A stretch of 64,000 nucleotides of DNA from JBBQXK01 sp038209775 (GTDB taxonomy: Bacteria > Pseudomonadota > Alphaproteobacteria > Rhodobacterales > Rhodobacteraceae): contig JBBQXK010000015.1 in NCBI GenBank assembly GCA_038209775.1, positions 1-64,000 on the forward strand. Reading direction: 5' to 3'. Under the pieces are notes generated by a model. The model was given only the letters and a program-made list of their open reading frames with translations. It had not been told where the DNA came from and did no database searches. Positions 17,181-25,768 of the stretch are shown piece after piece (position 1 is the first letter of the stretch; each line of letters starts with the position of its first letter). The translations under genes were made by a program, and so were the position numbers.

Positions 17181-17828
17181 ATGATCGCACACCATTTCGC
17201 CCATGTCCGCGCCTGGGTCTTTGACCTCGACAATACCCTGTACCCCCCGGCAGCCCGGCTTTTCGACCAGATCGAGGTTCGGATGACGGCCTGGGTGATG
17301 GAGGCGCTGAAGGTGGACCAGCCTGAGGCCGACCGTCTGCGGCGGCACTACTGGGCTACGTATGGCACCACGCTGGCGGGGCTGATGGCCGAACATGGCG
17401 TCGATCCCGCGCCCTATCTGCATGAGGTGCATGAGATCGACCTGTCGGGACTTGCCGCCGATGCGGTGCTGGCGCGGCGGATTGCGGCCCTGCCGGGGCG
17501 GCGGATTGTCTATACCAACGGCAGCAGGCCCTATGCCCAGCGGGTGATTGCGGCGCGGGGCTTGGGCGGGGTGTTCGACGCGGTTTACGGGGTTGAGAAC
17601 GCAGGGTTCCGCCCGAAACCCGAACGCGCGGCGTTCGAGGCGATCTTTGCCGCCGACGGGCTGGACCCGGCACGGGCCGCGATGTTCGAGGATGACGCCC
17701 GCAATCTGGCCGCCCCCCATGCGATGGGCATGCGCTGCGTTCATATTGCGCCTGCGCCGGAACCCTTGGCGCATATCCACCACCACGCGGCGGACCTGAC
17801 CGATTTCCTTGGGTTGATTGCCGACTGA
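17181..17828 (+). CDS. HAD hydrolase, pyrimidine 5'-nucleotidase type
   Basis: This 215-residue soluble HAD-family phosphatase resembles the SDT1/pyrimidine 5'-nucleotidase group. The nucleophile and acid/base aspartates are D15 and D17 in WVFDLDNTLYPP. Motif II is YTNGSRPYAQRV (about 114-125), motif III is GFRPKPERAAFEAI (about 147-160) and motif IV is MFEDDARNLAAPH (about 172-184). The likely reaction is dephosphorylation of UMP, CMP or a related nucleotide. The gene is followed after 67 bases by a UbiH-type hydroxylase gene. Confidence 0.9.
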   Translation: MIAHHFAHVRAWVFDLDNTLYPPAARLFDQIEVRMTAWVMEALKVDQPEADRLRRHYWATYGTTLAGLMAEHGVDPAPYLHEVHEIDLSGLAADAVLARRIAALPGRRIVYTNGSRPYAQRVIAARGLGGVFDAVYGVENAGFRPKPERAAFEAIFAADGLDPARAAMFEDDARNLAAPHAMGMRCVHIAPAPEPLAHIHHHAADLTDFLGLIAD

Positions 17829-17895
17829 CGGCGATTTGTCGCCTCGACGGCGTGTAGGTGCGGCCCTAGCTATGGATCGGCAAGGGGTGGGCAAG

Positions 17896-19092
17896 ATGCG
17901 CGAGACGGTCGATGTTCTGGTGTCGGGCGGCGGGGTTGCGGGCCTTGCGGCGGCGGCGGCCTTTGGGGCGGCGGGGTTCAGCGTGATCTGCGTGGAACCA
18001 CAGGCCCCTGTTACCGATGCCGCGGCTCATGGTGCCGACCTGCGCACGACGGCGATCCTGCAACCCGGCATGGCCGTTTTGCAGGCGGCGGGCGTCTGGC
18101 CCCGCCTTGCCCCCCACGCCGCCGCATTGCAGGTGATGCGGATTGTCGATGCGGGGGGCCCCGAGCCAGAACCGCGCCGGATCAGGGATTTCGACGCCGC
18201 CGACATCTCGGACACTGCGTTTGGCTGGAACCTGCCCAACTGGATGCTGCGCCGCGAGATGCTGGCGCGGCTGGCGGAGTTGCCGGGGGTGTCGTTCCGC
18301 CCGGGCGTCGGCACGTCGCGGTTGCTGACGCGGGAGGGGGAGGCGCTGGTGACCCTTTCGGACGGTGCCACGGTATCGGCGCGGCTGGTGGTGGCCGCTG
18401 ACGGGCGCGGATCGATGATCCGTCAGGCGCTGGGGATTGGCGTGCAGACCTGGCGTTACGGGCAAAAGGCGCTGAGTTTTGCCGTGACCCACCCGGTGCC
18501 GCACGATCAGGTATCGACCGAGATCCACCGCTCGGGCGGCCCGTTCACGCTGGTGCCCTTGCCCGACCGCGACGGATTACCCGCCTCTGCCGTCGTGTGG
18601 ATGGAGCGCGGACCCGAGGCGCTGCGTCTGGCCGCGCTGCCTGCGGCGGAGTTCGAGGCTGAGGCTTCGGCGCGGTCCTGTCATGTGCTGGGGCCGCTGA
18701 CCTTACGGTCACGCCCGCAGGTCTGGCCGATCATCACGCAATTGGCCGACCGGATGGCGGGTGAACGTGTGGCGCTGATTGCCGAGGCGGCGCATGTGCT
18801 GCCGCCGATCGGCGCGCAAGGGCTGAACATGAGCCTGGCCGACATCGCGATGCTTTTGGACCTGGCGGACAAGGACCGTGCGGGGCTGGGCGGGGTGGCG
18901 AGCCTAGATGCCTACCATCGCCGCCGCCACCCGGATGTGCGGCTGCGGGTGACGGGGATCGACCTTCTGAACCGGGCGTCGATGGCCGGGGCGGCGCCTT
19001 TGCGCGATCTGCGCGGGATGGCGCTGGAGGCGCTTTATGGTGCGGCACCGGTGCGACGGATGGTGATGCGGGCGGGGTTGGGGGTGCGTTAG
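17896..19092 (+). CDS. UbiH/COQ6-family FAD-dependent monooxygenase
   Basis: This 398-residue flavoprotein hydroxylase probably acts on the aromatic ring of a ubiquinone precursor. The FAD dinucleotide-binding motif is VLVSGGGVAGLAAAAAFG (about residues 7-24). The second FAD motif is VALIAEAAHVLPPIGAQG (about 291-308), matching the GD-xAH-xxPP-GQG block of the family. Here Glu-Ala replaces the usual Gly-Asp, which is an unusual feature. RLVVAADGRGSMIRQALGI fits the DG motif. The start at 17896 has a good upstream GGGGTGGG; an in-frame ATG at 17872 does not. Which ring position is modified cannot be decided from the sequence. Confidence 0.88.
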   Translation: MRETVDVLVSGGGVAGLAAAAAFGAAGFSVICVEPQAPVTDAAAHGADLRTTAILQPGMAVLQAAGVWPRLAPHAAALQVMRIVDAGGPEPEPRRIRDFDAADISDTAFGWNLPNWMLRREMLARLAELPGVSFRPGVGTSRLLTREGEALVTLSDGATVSARLVVAADGRGSMIRQALGIGVQTWRYGQKALSFAVTHPVPHDQVSTEIHRSGGPFTLVPLPDRDGLPASAVVWMERGPEALRLAALPAAEFEAEASARSCHVLGPLTLRSRPQVWPIITQLADRMAGERVALIAEAAHVLPPIGAQGLNMSLADIAMLLDLADKDRAGLGGVASLDAYHRRRHPDVRLRVTGIDLLNRASMAGAAPLRDLRGMALEALYGAAPVRRMVMRAGLGVR

Positions 19093-19138
19093 GCCCGCCC
19101 CCGTCCGCAATCGCCGTGCCGAGCCGCATCGTTGCTCC

Positions 19139-19179
19139 GGAGTTTTCGAAAACTCCGGTCCGATTTCTTTGAAGAAATC
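19139..19179. repeat. Double-hairpin repeat, copy 2
   Basis: GGAGTTTTCGAAAACTCC (19139-19156), GGTCC, then GATTTCTTTGAAGAAATC (19162-19179). It matches the copy at 11315-11355 over 41 bases with one change, and that change makes the first half a perfect palindrome. It lies between the convergent ends of the UbiH-type and aminotransferase genes. The rest of this gap (19093-19316) shows no gene. Confidence 0.85.
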
Positions 19180-19316
19180 GACTTTGGCCCGGCAAGGTTC
19201 CTGCGTCATGGCGCGTTGCCATCGAATCCCGTCATGCCTGAGGACGCCACGCAGAGGCCCAATCCAACATATCGCGTCATTTGACCGGGGCGGTCTGCCC
19301 CGACGTGCAGCCTACG

Positions 19317-20441
19317 CTACAGCACCGCCTCCACCACCCGCCCAAGCCGTGCCACTGTGCCCGGCACGTCACGCAGTTTGTCCAGCCCGAACAGGCCCAG
19401 ACGGAAGGTGCGGAACTCGGGGCCCTCGCCCACTTGCAGGGGCACGCCGGCGGCAATCTGCAAGCCCTGTGCGGCAAATTTCTTGCCATTCTGCACGTCG
19501 GCCTCATCGGTGTAGCTGACCACTACCCCGGGGGCCTGCACGCCGTCCGCTGCGACCGACGCCACGCCCCGCGCCGACAGTATGCCCCGGACCGCGCGGC
19601 CCAGTTCCCACTGCGCGGCCTTGGCGGCGTCCCATCCCATGGCCTTGGTCTCAAGCATCGCGTCGCGGAACCCGACCAGTGCATCGGTGGGCATCGTGGC
19701 GTGATAGGCGTGCCCGCCGCCTTCATAGGCCGCCATGATGGAGCGCCATTTCTTGAGGTCGAGCGCGAAGGAATTGCTGGTGGTTTCGGCCAGCCGCGCC
19801 TCGGCCAGCGCCGACAGCATCACGAGGCCGGCGGAAGGCGACGCCGACCAGCCTTTTTGCGGGGCCGAGATCAGCACATCGACGCCGGTTGCCGCCATGT
19901 CCACCCAGATACAACCCGACGCAATGCAGTCCAGCACCATCAGCGCCCCAACCTCATGCGCCGCCGCCGCCACTGCCGCGATGTAGTCATCGGTCAGGAT
20001 GATGCCCGAACTGGTCTCGACATGCGGCGCGAACACCACCTCGGGGCGGACCTCGTGGATGCGGGCCACGACCTCTTCCACCGGCGGCGGTGCATAGGGT
20101 GCGCGGGGATGGTTGCCGGTCTGGCGGGCCATCACCACCGTCGCCTCGGACGCAAAGGCGCCCGCGTCAAAAATCTGGCTCCAGCGGAAGCTGAACCAGC
20201 CGTTCCTGACCACCAGCACCCGGCCCCGCCCGAACTGCCGCGCCACCGCCTCCATCGCATAGGTGCCGCCGCCCGGAACCAGCGCCACCGCCGACGCCCC
20301 GTACACCTCGCGCAGCATGGCCGAGATATCGCGCATGACCCCCTGGAACCGCGCCGACATGTGGTTCAGTGAGCGGTCGGTGAAGACGACCGAGAATTCT
20401 TCAAGACCTTCGGGGTCGATCTCTGGGTGCAGGCCGGGCAT
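19317..20441 (-). CDS. Class V aminotransferase (alanine-glyoxylate / serine-pyruvate type)
   Basis: This 374-residue PLP enzyme belongs to the class V group that includes alanine-glyoxylate and serine-pyruvate aminotransferases. The PLP lysine is K196 in LISAPQKGWSASPSAG. Upstream blocks are VALVPGGGTYAMEAVARQF (about 52-70), FAPHVETSSGIIL (about 137-149) and VLDCIASGCIWVDM (about 169-182), where the Asp contacts the pyridine nitrogen. The likely role is glycine, serine or glyoxylate metabolism, with no firm substrate. ATG 20441 gives the family start. It is divergent from ilvC. Confidence 0.9.
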   Translation of the reverse strand: MPGLHPEIDPEGLEEFSVVFTDRSLNHMSARFQGVMRDISAMLREVYGASAVALVPGGGTYAMEAVARQFGRGRVLVVRNGWFSFRWSQIFDAGAFASEATVVMARQTGNHPRAPYAPPPVEEVVARIHEVRPEVVFAPHVETSSGIILTDDYIAAVAAAAHEVGALMVLDCIASGCIWVDMAATGVDVLISAPQKGWSASPSAGLVMLSALAEARLAETTSNSFALDLKKWRSIMAAYEGGGHAYHATMPTDALVGFRDAMLETKAMGWDAAKAAQWELGRAVRGILSARGVASVAADGVQAPGVVVSYTDEADVQNGKKFAAQGLQIAAGVPLQVGEGPEFRTFRLGLFGLDKLRDVPGTVARLGRVVEAVL

Positions 20442-20637
20442 CGGGCATTCCTTTTGGACGGTGGCAGGCGATTCCCCGCAGGTTACAGGCTGCAGTGTTT
20501 GGCGGACAGCACCAAGCGGGGTGCAGCGTCCGCCGAAACCCCGGGCCTTTTCGCCGGATGAGATTGCATCGCCTGCCAGAATCGCTAGAACGCCGCCCAA
20601 GCCGGAAGGCATGGGAACAGAACCAGGGAGGACCGCG

Positions 20638-21660
20638 ATGCGTGTCTATTATGATCGTGACTGCGACATCAACCTCATCAAGGACAAGAAGGTGGCCATC
20701 CTTGGCTACGGATCGCAGGGCCATGCCCATGCGCTGAACCTGCGCGATTCGGGGGCCAAGAACGTCGTTGTGGCCCTGCGCCCCGGTTCCGCATCGGCCA
20801 AGAAGTGCGAGGCCGAGGGTCTGGCGGTGATGGACATCGCCGCCGCCGCCGCCTGGGCCGACCTCATCATGTTCACCATGCCGGATGAATTGCAGGCCGA
20901 CACCTATCGCAAGTACGTCCACGACAACATCCGCGAAGGGTCGGCGATTGCCTTTGCCCATGGTCTGAACATCCACTTTGGCCTGATTGAGCCGAAGAAG
21001 GGCGTCGACATCATCATGATGGCCCCCAAGGGCCCGGGCCACACCGTGCGGGGCGAGTATGTCAAGGGCGGCGGCGTGCCCTGCCTTGTGGCGGTCCACA
21101 ATGACGCGACCGGCAAGGCGATGGAAATCGGCCTGTCCTATTGCTCTGCCATCGGCGGGGGTCGTTCGGGGATCATCGAGACCAACTTCCGTCAGGAATG
21201 CGAAACTGACCTCTTCGGCGAGCAGGCCGTTCTGTGCGGTGGCCTTGTGGAACTGATCCGCATGGGCTTCGAGACGCTGGTCGAGGCGGGGTACGAGCCC
21301 GAGATGGCCTATTTCGAGTGCCTGCACGAGGTTAAGCTGATCGTCGACCTGATCTATGAGGGCGGCATCGCCAACATGAACTATTCGATCAGCAATACCG
21401 CCGAGTATGGCGAGTATGTCAGCGGCCCGCGCATCCTGCCCTATGAAGAGACCAAGGCGCGGATGAAGGCGGTGTTGAAGGACATCCAGACCGGCAAGTT
21501 CGTGCGCGATTTCATGCAGGAAAACGCTGTGGGTCAGCCGTTCTTCAAGGCCACCCGGCGGATCAACGACGAACACCAGATCGAGAAGGTCGGCGAGAAG
21601 CTGCGCGCGATGATGCCTTGGATTTCCAAGGGCAAGATGGTGGATAAGGCGCGGAACTGA
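20638..21660 (+). CDS. ilvC: Ketol-acid reductoisomerase (NADP+)
   Basis: This is the second enzyme of branched-chain amino acid synthesis. It isomerises and reduces acetolactate or acetohydroxybutyrate. The 340-residue length fits class I enzymes. The Rossmann motif is ILGYGSQGHAHALNLRDSG (about 21-39). Mg2+-binding residues are in TNFRQECETDLFGEQAVLCGG (about 180-200) and YFECLHEVKLIVDLIYEGG. The C-terminal knotted domain ends DKARN. ATG 20638 is preceded by a strong AGGGAGGA ribosome-binding site at normal spacing, which decides the start over earlier in-frame codons. A hairpin terminator follows. Confidence 0.98.
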   Translation: MRVYYDRDCDINLIKDKKVAILGYGSQGHAHALNLRDSGAKNVVVALRPGSASAKKCEAEGLAVMDIAAAAAWADLIMFTMPDELQADTYRKYVHDNIREGSAIAFAHGLNIHFGLIEPKKGVDIIMMAPKGPGHTVRGEYVKGGGVPCLVAVHNDATGKAMEIGLSYCSAIGGGRSGIIETNFRQECETDLFGEQAVLCGGLVELIRMGFETLVEAGYEPEMAYFECLHEVKLIVDLIYEGGIANMNYSISNTAEYGEYVSGPRILPYEETKARMKAVLKDIQTGKFVRDFMQENAVGQPFFKATRRINDEHQIEKVGEKLRAMMPWISKGKMVDKARN

Positions 21661-21695
21661 TCCTGCAGGCTCACGGTACGCACCACAAGCAATAT

Positions 21696-21719
21696 GGGCC
21701 GGGGCGAAAGCTCCGGCCC
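21696..21719 (+). terminator. Hairpin terminator after ilvC
   Basis: GGGCCGGGGC, a GAAA loop and GCTCCGGCCC form a nearly perfect 10-bp stem 36 bases past the ilvC stop. The downstream bases (GCTTCGTTCC) are only weakly T-rich. The convergent DUF2244 gene ends just beyond it, so it may work in both directions. Confidence 0.75.
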
Positions 21720-21739
21720 GCTTCGTTCCCGGGGTGGCG

Positions 21740-22231
21740 TCAGCGCAGCCTTCCCAGTGCCGCCCGCACTTCGCCTTGCAACGCCACCCGTTCCTCTTCT
21801 GACAGGAACGCGCCCAGCTCTACCTCGCGCGGGCCGCCCTGCAGGGTGAGGTAGTTGGGCACCGGCCCGCCTGTCGGATGCAGCACCACACGCACCCAGT
21901 GGGGGTTTGCCTCCCACGCCTGGCGCTGTCCGCGCGGGCCGTGGCGGGTGAGGGTGACGCGGTCGGGGGTGAGCGTCAGATCCTCGATCAGTTGGCCGTC
22001 GTTGTAGTTGCGCCGCAGGGCCAGCCAGACCCCGGCCACGGCAAGGGCGGCAAAGGGCAGGACGGCCCAGAGTGCAGGTGAGCCGAGGATGGACACCATC
22101 GGCAGGGCGATCAGGCCGACCGTCGCGCCGATGAACCAGACAAAGCCGGTTCGGGGCAGCGAGCGGTAGGGCCAGAGGTGCAGGTGTGTGCCCGGGCCGG
22201 TTCCGGTTTCGGGCTGCCATTGATAGGGCAC
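21740..22231 (-). CDS. DUF2244-family membrane protein
   Basis: This 163-residue protein has two adjacent membrane helices near the N-terminus, FVWFIGATVGLIALPMVSIL (about 30-49) and ALWAVLPFAALAVAGVWLAL (about 53-72), followed by a soluble beta-rich domain. The family pattern includes HLWPYRSLPRTGFVWFIG and, in the soluble part, ANPHWVRVVLHPTGGP. DUF2244 proteins are often encoded near cytochrome oxidase genes in alphaproteobacteria, and this one lies directly downstream of ctaD on the same strand. The role is unknown. Confidence 0.85.
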   Translation of the reverse strand: MPYQWQPETGTGPGTHLHLWPYRSLPRTGFVWFIGATVGLIALPMVSILGSPALWAVLPFAALAVAGVWLALRRNYNDGQLIEDLTLTPDRVTLTRHGPRGQRQAWEANPHWVRVVLHPTGGPVPNYLTLQGGPREVELGAFLSEEERVALQGEVRAALGRLR

Positions 22232-22256
22232 GGTTAAATCCCCCTCATGTTTAACG

Positions 22257-22287
22257 AAAAAGGCCCCGGATCGCTCCGGGGCCTTTG
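22257..22287 (-). terminator. Rho-independent terminator of ctaD
   Basis: On the minus strand AGGCCCCGGA, a GCGA loop and TCCGGGGCCT form a 10-bp perfect stem followed by TTTTCG. It lies 16 bases beyond the ctaD stop codon. Together with its position this makes a convincing intrinsic terminator, which also separates ctaD from the DUF2244 gene. Confidence 0.9.
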
Positions 22288-22302
22288 GTCATGCGTCCCG
22301 GA

Positions 22303-23976
22303 TCAGTGCGCGTGTTGCTTGTCCCAGTCTTCGCGCTTGGGCAGTTGCTCGAACGTGTGTTCGGGCGGGGGCGAGGGCAGGGTCCATTCCAGCGTGTCGG
22401 CGTATTCGTTCCAGTAGTTGTTCTCGGTCACCCGGCGTCCCCACAACAGCGTGTAGAACACGATGCCGATGAAGAACACGAAGGACGCGAACGACAGGAA
22501 CGCGCCGACCGACGAGAACCAGTTCCAGTAGGCAAACGCCTCGGGATAGTCGATGTAGCGGCGGGGCATGCCCTGACGGCCAAGGAAGTGCTGCGGAAAG
22601 AACGTGAGGTTCGACCCTGCGAACATCACCCAGAAGTGCAGCTTGCCCGCCCATTCCGGGTATTGCCGCCCCGACATCTTGCCGATCCAGAAGTAGACAC
22701 CGGCAAAGATGCCGAACACCGCACCGAGCGACATGACATAGTGGAAGTGCGCCACGACATAATAGGTGTCGTGATACACCCGGTCGACGGCGGCCTGCGA
22801 CAGCACGATGCCGGTCACGCCACCGGCGGTGAACAGGAACAGAAAGCCCATCGCGAACAGCATCGGCGTCTTGAACTCGACCGAGCCGCCCCACATCGTG
22901 GCGATCCACGAGAAGATCTTGATGCCCGTCGGCACCGCGATCACCATGGTCGCCAGCATGAAATAGCTTTGCTGTGTCAGCGACATGCCCACGGTGTACA
23001 TGTGGTGCGCCCAGACGACAAAGCCCAGAACGCCGATGGCAACCATCGCGTAGACCATCGGCAGATAGCCGAAGATCGGCTTTTTCGAGAAGGTGGCGAT
23101 CACCTGGCTGATGATGCCGAAGGCCGGCAACACGATGATGTAGACCTCGGGATGGCCGAAGAACCACAGGATGTGCTGATAGAGGATCGGGTCGCCCCCG
23201 CCTGCGGGATCAAAGAACGTGGTCCCGAAGTTGCGGTCGGTCAGCAGCATGGTGATGGCGCCGGCCAGAACCGGCAGCGCCAGAAGGATCAGCCAGGCGG
23301 TGATGAAGATCGACCAGGCAAAGAGCGGCACCTTGTGCAGCGTCATGCCGGGTGTGCGCATGTTCAGGAAGGTGGTGATCATGTTGATCGCACCCAGGAT
23401 CGACGATGCGCCCGACAGGTGGACGGCGAAGATCGCAAGGTCCATCGAGATCCCGGTTTCGGTGGTCGACAGTGGTGGATACAGAACCCAGCCGACACCC
23501 GACCCCGTCTGGCCATTGCCACCCGGCGCAAACACCGATGCGATGGCCAGCGAGGTGCCCGCGACAAACAGCCAGTACGACAGGTTGTTCATCCGCGGAA
23601 ACGCCATGTCCGGCGCGCCGATCTGCAACGGCATGAAATAGTTGCCGAAACCGCCGAACAGGGCAGGGATGACGACAAAGAACATCATCAGAATGCCGTG
23701 GCCCGTTATCAGCACGTTCCACAGGTGCCCGTTGGGGGTGCATTCCGCGGTGGTGGCGGCAGCGGTCAGGCGCGCGCCCTCAAGGCACATGTACTGCACA
23801 CCGGGGTGCATCAGTTCCATCCGCATGTAGACGGTGAAGGTGACCGAGATCAGCCCCACCAGTCCGCCGGTGAACAGATAGAGTATGCCGATATCCTTGT
23901 GGTTCGTGGACATGAACCAGCGGGTAAAGAACCCGGGCCGGTCGTGTGCGTGGCCATGGATGGCTGCGTCGGCCAT
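22303..23976 (-). CDS. ctaD: Cytochrome c oxidase aa3 subunit I
   Basis: This is the catalytic subunit of the proton-pumping terminal oxidase in the inner membrane. It has 557 residues and 12 helices and closely resembles Paracoccus CtaD. Visible functional residues include the heme a His in GHGILMMFFVV, the D-channel Asp in IGAPDMAFPRMNN, GHPEVYIIVLP with a CuB His, the D-channel-end Glu and the cross-linked Tyr, WAHHMYT with two CuB His, the K-channel Lys in PTGIKIFSW, and HFHYVMS with the heme ligands. The ATG at 23976 was chosen over one 21 bases upstream because it has a GGGGAG site at the right spacing. The cytochrome c gene lies upstream on the same strand, separated by a terminator. 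Confidence 0.98.
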   Translation of the reverse strand: MADAAIHGHAHDRPGFFTRWFMSTNHKDIGILYLFTGGLVGLISVTFTVYMRMELMHPGVQYMCLEGARLTAAATTAECTPNGHLWNVLITGHGILMMFFVVIPALFGGFGNYFMPLQIGAPDMAFPRMNNLSYWLFVAGTSLAIASVFAPGGNGQTGSGVGWVLYPPLSTTETGISMDLAIFAVHLSGASSILGAINMITTFLNMRTPGMTLHKVPLFAWSIFITAWLILLALPVLAGAITMLLTDRNFGTTFFDPAGGGDPILYQHILWFFGHPEVYIIVLPAFGIISQVIATFSKKPIFGYLPMVYAMVAIGVLGFVVWAHHMYTVGMSLTQQSYFMLATMVIAVPTGIKIFSWIATMWGGSVEFKTPMLFAMGFLFLFTAGGVTGIVLSQAAVDRVYHDTYYVVAHFHYVMSLGAVFGIFAGVYFWIGKMSGRQYPEWAGKLHFWVMFAGSNLTFFPQHFLGRQGMPRRYIDYPEAFAYWNWFSSVGAFLSFASFVFFIGIVFYTLLWGRRVTENNYWNEYADTLEWTLPSPPPEHTFEQLPKREDWDKQHAH

Positions 23977-24131
23977 TGGCGTCTCCCCGTATGGCAATCC
24001 AGTTCTTCGGTCGAGGCAGGAAACGCGTCCGGCCCCCCTTCACGATGCTTCTAGATGGCAGGTGCCGCTTCGTCCATTGCCGACTTTGCCGCAGTTGGCA
24101 AATTCCGATCCGGGCGGGCGGTGAAAGCGAA

Positions 24132-24159
24132 AGGGCGGCCCCACGAATGGGGCCGCCCT
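24132..24159 (-). terminator. Hairpin terminator of the cytochrome c gene
   Basis: AGGGCGGCCCCA (24132-24143), a CGAA loop and TGGGGCCGCCCT (24148-24159) give a perfect 12-bp stem. On the minus strand the tail reads TTCGCTTTC. It lies 36 bases after the stop of the cytochrome c gene and upstream of ctaD, so the two genes are probably transcribed separately. Confidence 0.85.
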
Positions 24160-24195
24160 GTCATCAGGTGCGTGATGGTCCGGTCATGGTTCCGG

Positions 24196-24675
24196 TCATG
24201 GGGTCGGTGCAGCGGTGCCGTCGGCAGGGGCCGGTGCAACGGTGGCGTCGGCAGGGGGCGGGCTGACCGAGGCCAGATAGGCGGCCACATCCTCGCCACC
24301 CTTGGCCAGTTTGAACACCATCTTCGACTTGGCCTTGGGATCGCCCGAGTTGGCGTCAAGCCACTTGGTCGGATCCTTGACGTAATCGGTGATCATTGCC
24401 TCGTCCCAGATCAGCCCCTTGGCGCCCGCCAGAAGGATGCCTTCGCCGTACTTGAAGTCGGGATAGGACGCCAGCGGCCGCCCGATCACGCCGTAAAGGT
24501 TCGGCCCGATCTTGCCGCCCTTGACGACTGCGGTCCCGTCGGCCGCGATGATCGAATGGCAGGTCTTGCACTTGTTGAACTCTTTTTCGCCCTTGGCGGC
24601 GTCGCCGGCGGCGAAGGCCGGGGCGGCGAGGGTTGCCGCAGCCAGTGCGGCGAACAGGGTTGCTTTCGTCAGCAT
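24196..24675 (-). CDS. Class I cytochrome c (c550/c2 type)
   Basis: This is a periplasmic electron carrier of 159 residues, including a signal peptide with cleavage near AFA-AG (residue 23). The heme attachment motif is CKTCH (36-40). The axial Met is probably M119 in KSKMVFKLAKGGEDVAAYLA. The segments GGKIGPNLYGVIGRP and FKYGEGILLAG match Paracoccus cytochrome c550 strongly. The last 25 residues are rich in Pro and Ala, forming a flexible tail. It probably carries electrons from the bc1 complex to the aa3 oxidase encoded next door. Confidence 0.95.
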   Translation of the reverse strand: MLTKATLFAALAAATLAAPAFAAGDAAKGEKEFNKCKTCHSIIAADGTAVVKGGKIGPNLYGVIGRPLASYPDFKYGEGILLAGAKGLIWDEAMITDYVKDPTKWLDANSGDPKAKSKMVFKLAKGGEDVAAYLASVSPPPADATVAPAPADGTAAPTP

Positions 24676-25023
24676 GGTATTCTCGATTCCTCTCCTCTGA
24701 CCGGCGCACAGATGAGTCGCCGGGTATGGCGCAATCAAAGCGCTACGCCCATTGTTATGCAATAGCACGATTGTCCGCCGTGGCGACAGAAGCGGTCACA
24801 TTGCCGCGCCGGTACGGGTGCGCATGGACGTGTGCCCGGACCCGTGCCGATCCGCCCCCCTTTGTCCTGCTGGTCATGCTGACCGGCGGCGCGGACGGGC
24901 TGACGGCGGCGGACATGGACATTTTCCACGCGCGGCGGGCAGGGTATGTCATGCGCATTGCGGTCGTGCCCGCGCGGCGCCGGGTGTTCGGGATGTTGCA
25001 AGGCACCCGCCGGACCCCGCGCG
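24676..25023 (+). other. 348-bp gap with a weak, unassigned coding signal
   Basis: No recognised gene lies here. From about 24826 to 25020 one plus-strand frame reads FVLLVMLTGGADGLTAADMD and then IFHARRAGYVMRIAVVPARR, with mostly G or C at third positions. A possible ATG is at 24726. The frame has no stop until 25190, well inside the convergent lipB gene, so a real protein would overlap lipB by some 167 bases. It may be a decayed or frameshifted gene. The promoter of the cytochrome c gene should also lie in this gap, close to 24680-24750. Confidence 0.3.
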
Positions 25024-25698
25024 TCAGGGTGCGGGGTCCGGGAAGGCCTGCGCAAAGGTGGACATCAGGGCCGCATCAAGATCGGCCATCGTCACCGGCA
25101 GTCCAAGGTCCACAAGGCTGGTCACGCCGTGATCGCGGATGCCGCAGGGCACGATTCCCGCGAAATGGCCAAGGTCAGGCTCGACGTTGACCGAAATGCC
25201 GTGGAATGACACCCAGCGGCGCAGCTTGACGCCGATGGCCGCAATCTTGGCCTCGTGCACCGTGCCATCCGGCAGGGCAGGGCGGTCGGGGCGCGCGACC
25301 CAGACCCCCACCCGGCCCGTCCGCCGTTCACCCCGCACGTTGAACGTGGCCAGGGTGGCGATCACCCATGCCTCAAGCGCGCAGACAAAGCGGCGCACGT
25401 CGCGGCCCCGGTGGTTGAGGTCAAGCATCACATAGGCCACGCGCTGCCCCGGGCCATGATAGGTGTACTGCCCCCCCCGTCCGGCGGCGAAAACGGGAAA
25501 GCGGTCAGGGTCGGTCAGGTCTTCGATGCGGGCACTGGTGCCGGCGGTATAGAGGGGGGGGTGTTCCAAGAGCCAGATCGCCTCGGGGGCCGTTCCGGCG
25601 GCGATGGCGGCGGCGCGGGCCTCCATCTCGGCCAGGGTCCGCGCATAACCGGCAAGACCGGGCAGGACTGTCCATTCGACCACAATTCTGTCCCCCAA
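25024..25698 (-). CDS. lipB: Lipoyl(octanoyl) transferase
   Basis: This enzyme moves an octanoyl group from acyl carrier protein to lipoyl domains of 2-oxoacid dehydrogenases and the glycine cleavage system, before LipA adds sulfur. It has 224 residues. The substrate-binding block RGGQYTYHGPGQRVAYVMLDL lies at about 74-94. The catalytic pair is Lys151 in EAKIAAIGVK and Cys185 in GIVPCGIRDHGVTS. The ATG at 25698 gives a normal N-terminus. It is divergent from the peptidoglycan-binding protein gene. Confidence 0.96.
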   Translation of the reverse strand: MGDRIVVEWTVLPGLAGYARTLAEMEARAAAIAAGTAPEAIWLLEHPPLYTAGTSARIEDLTDPDRFPVFAAGRGGQYTYHGPGQRVAYVMLDLNHRGRDVRRFVCALEAWVIATLATFNVRGERRTGRVGVWVARPDRPALPDGTVHEAKIAAIGVKLRRWVSFHGISVNVEPDLGHFAGIVPCGIRDHGVTSLVDLGLPVTMADLDAALMSTFAQAFPDPAP

Positions 25699-25768
25699 GT
25701 TTCCGGTTCACGGAACCGTATCTGTCATGTAGGGTAGCGAGAGTCGTATTGAATGACGGAGTGATGAA

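Noticed and set aside
22285..24054. 589-codon plus-strand frame opposite ctaD
   Set aside because: ctaD is unmistakable on the minus strand; this frame is an antisense artefact with His/Arg/Asp-rich low-information sequence.
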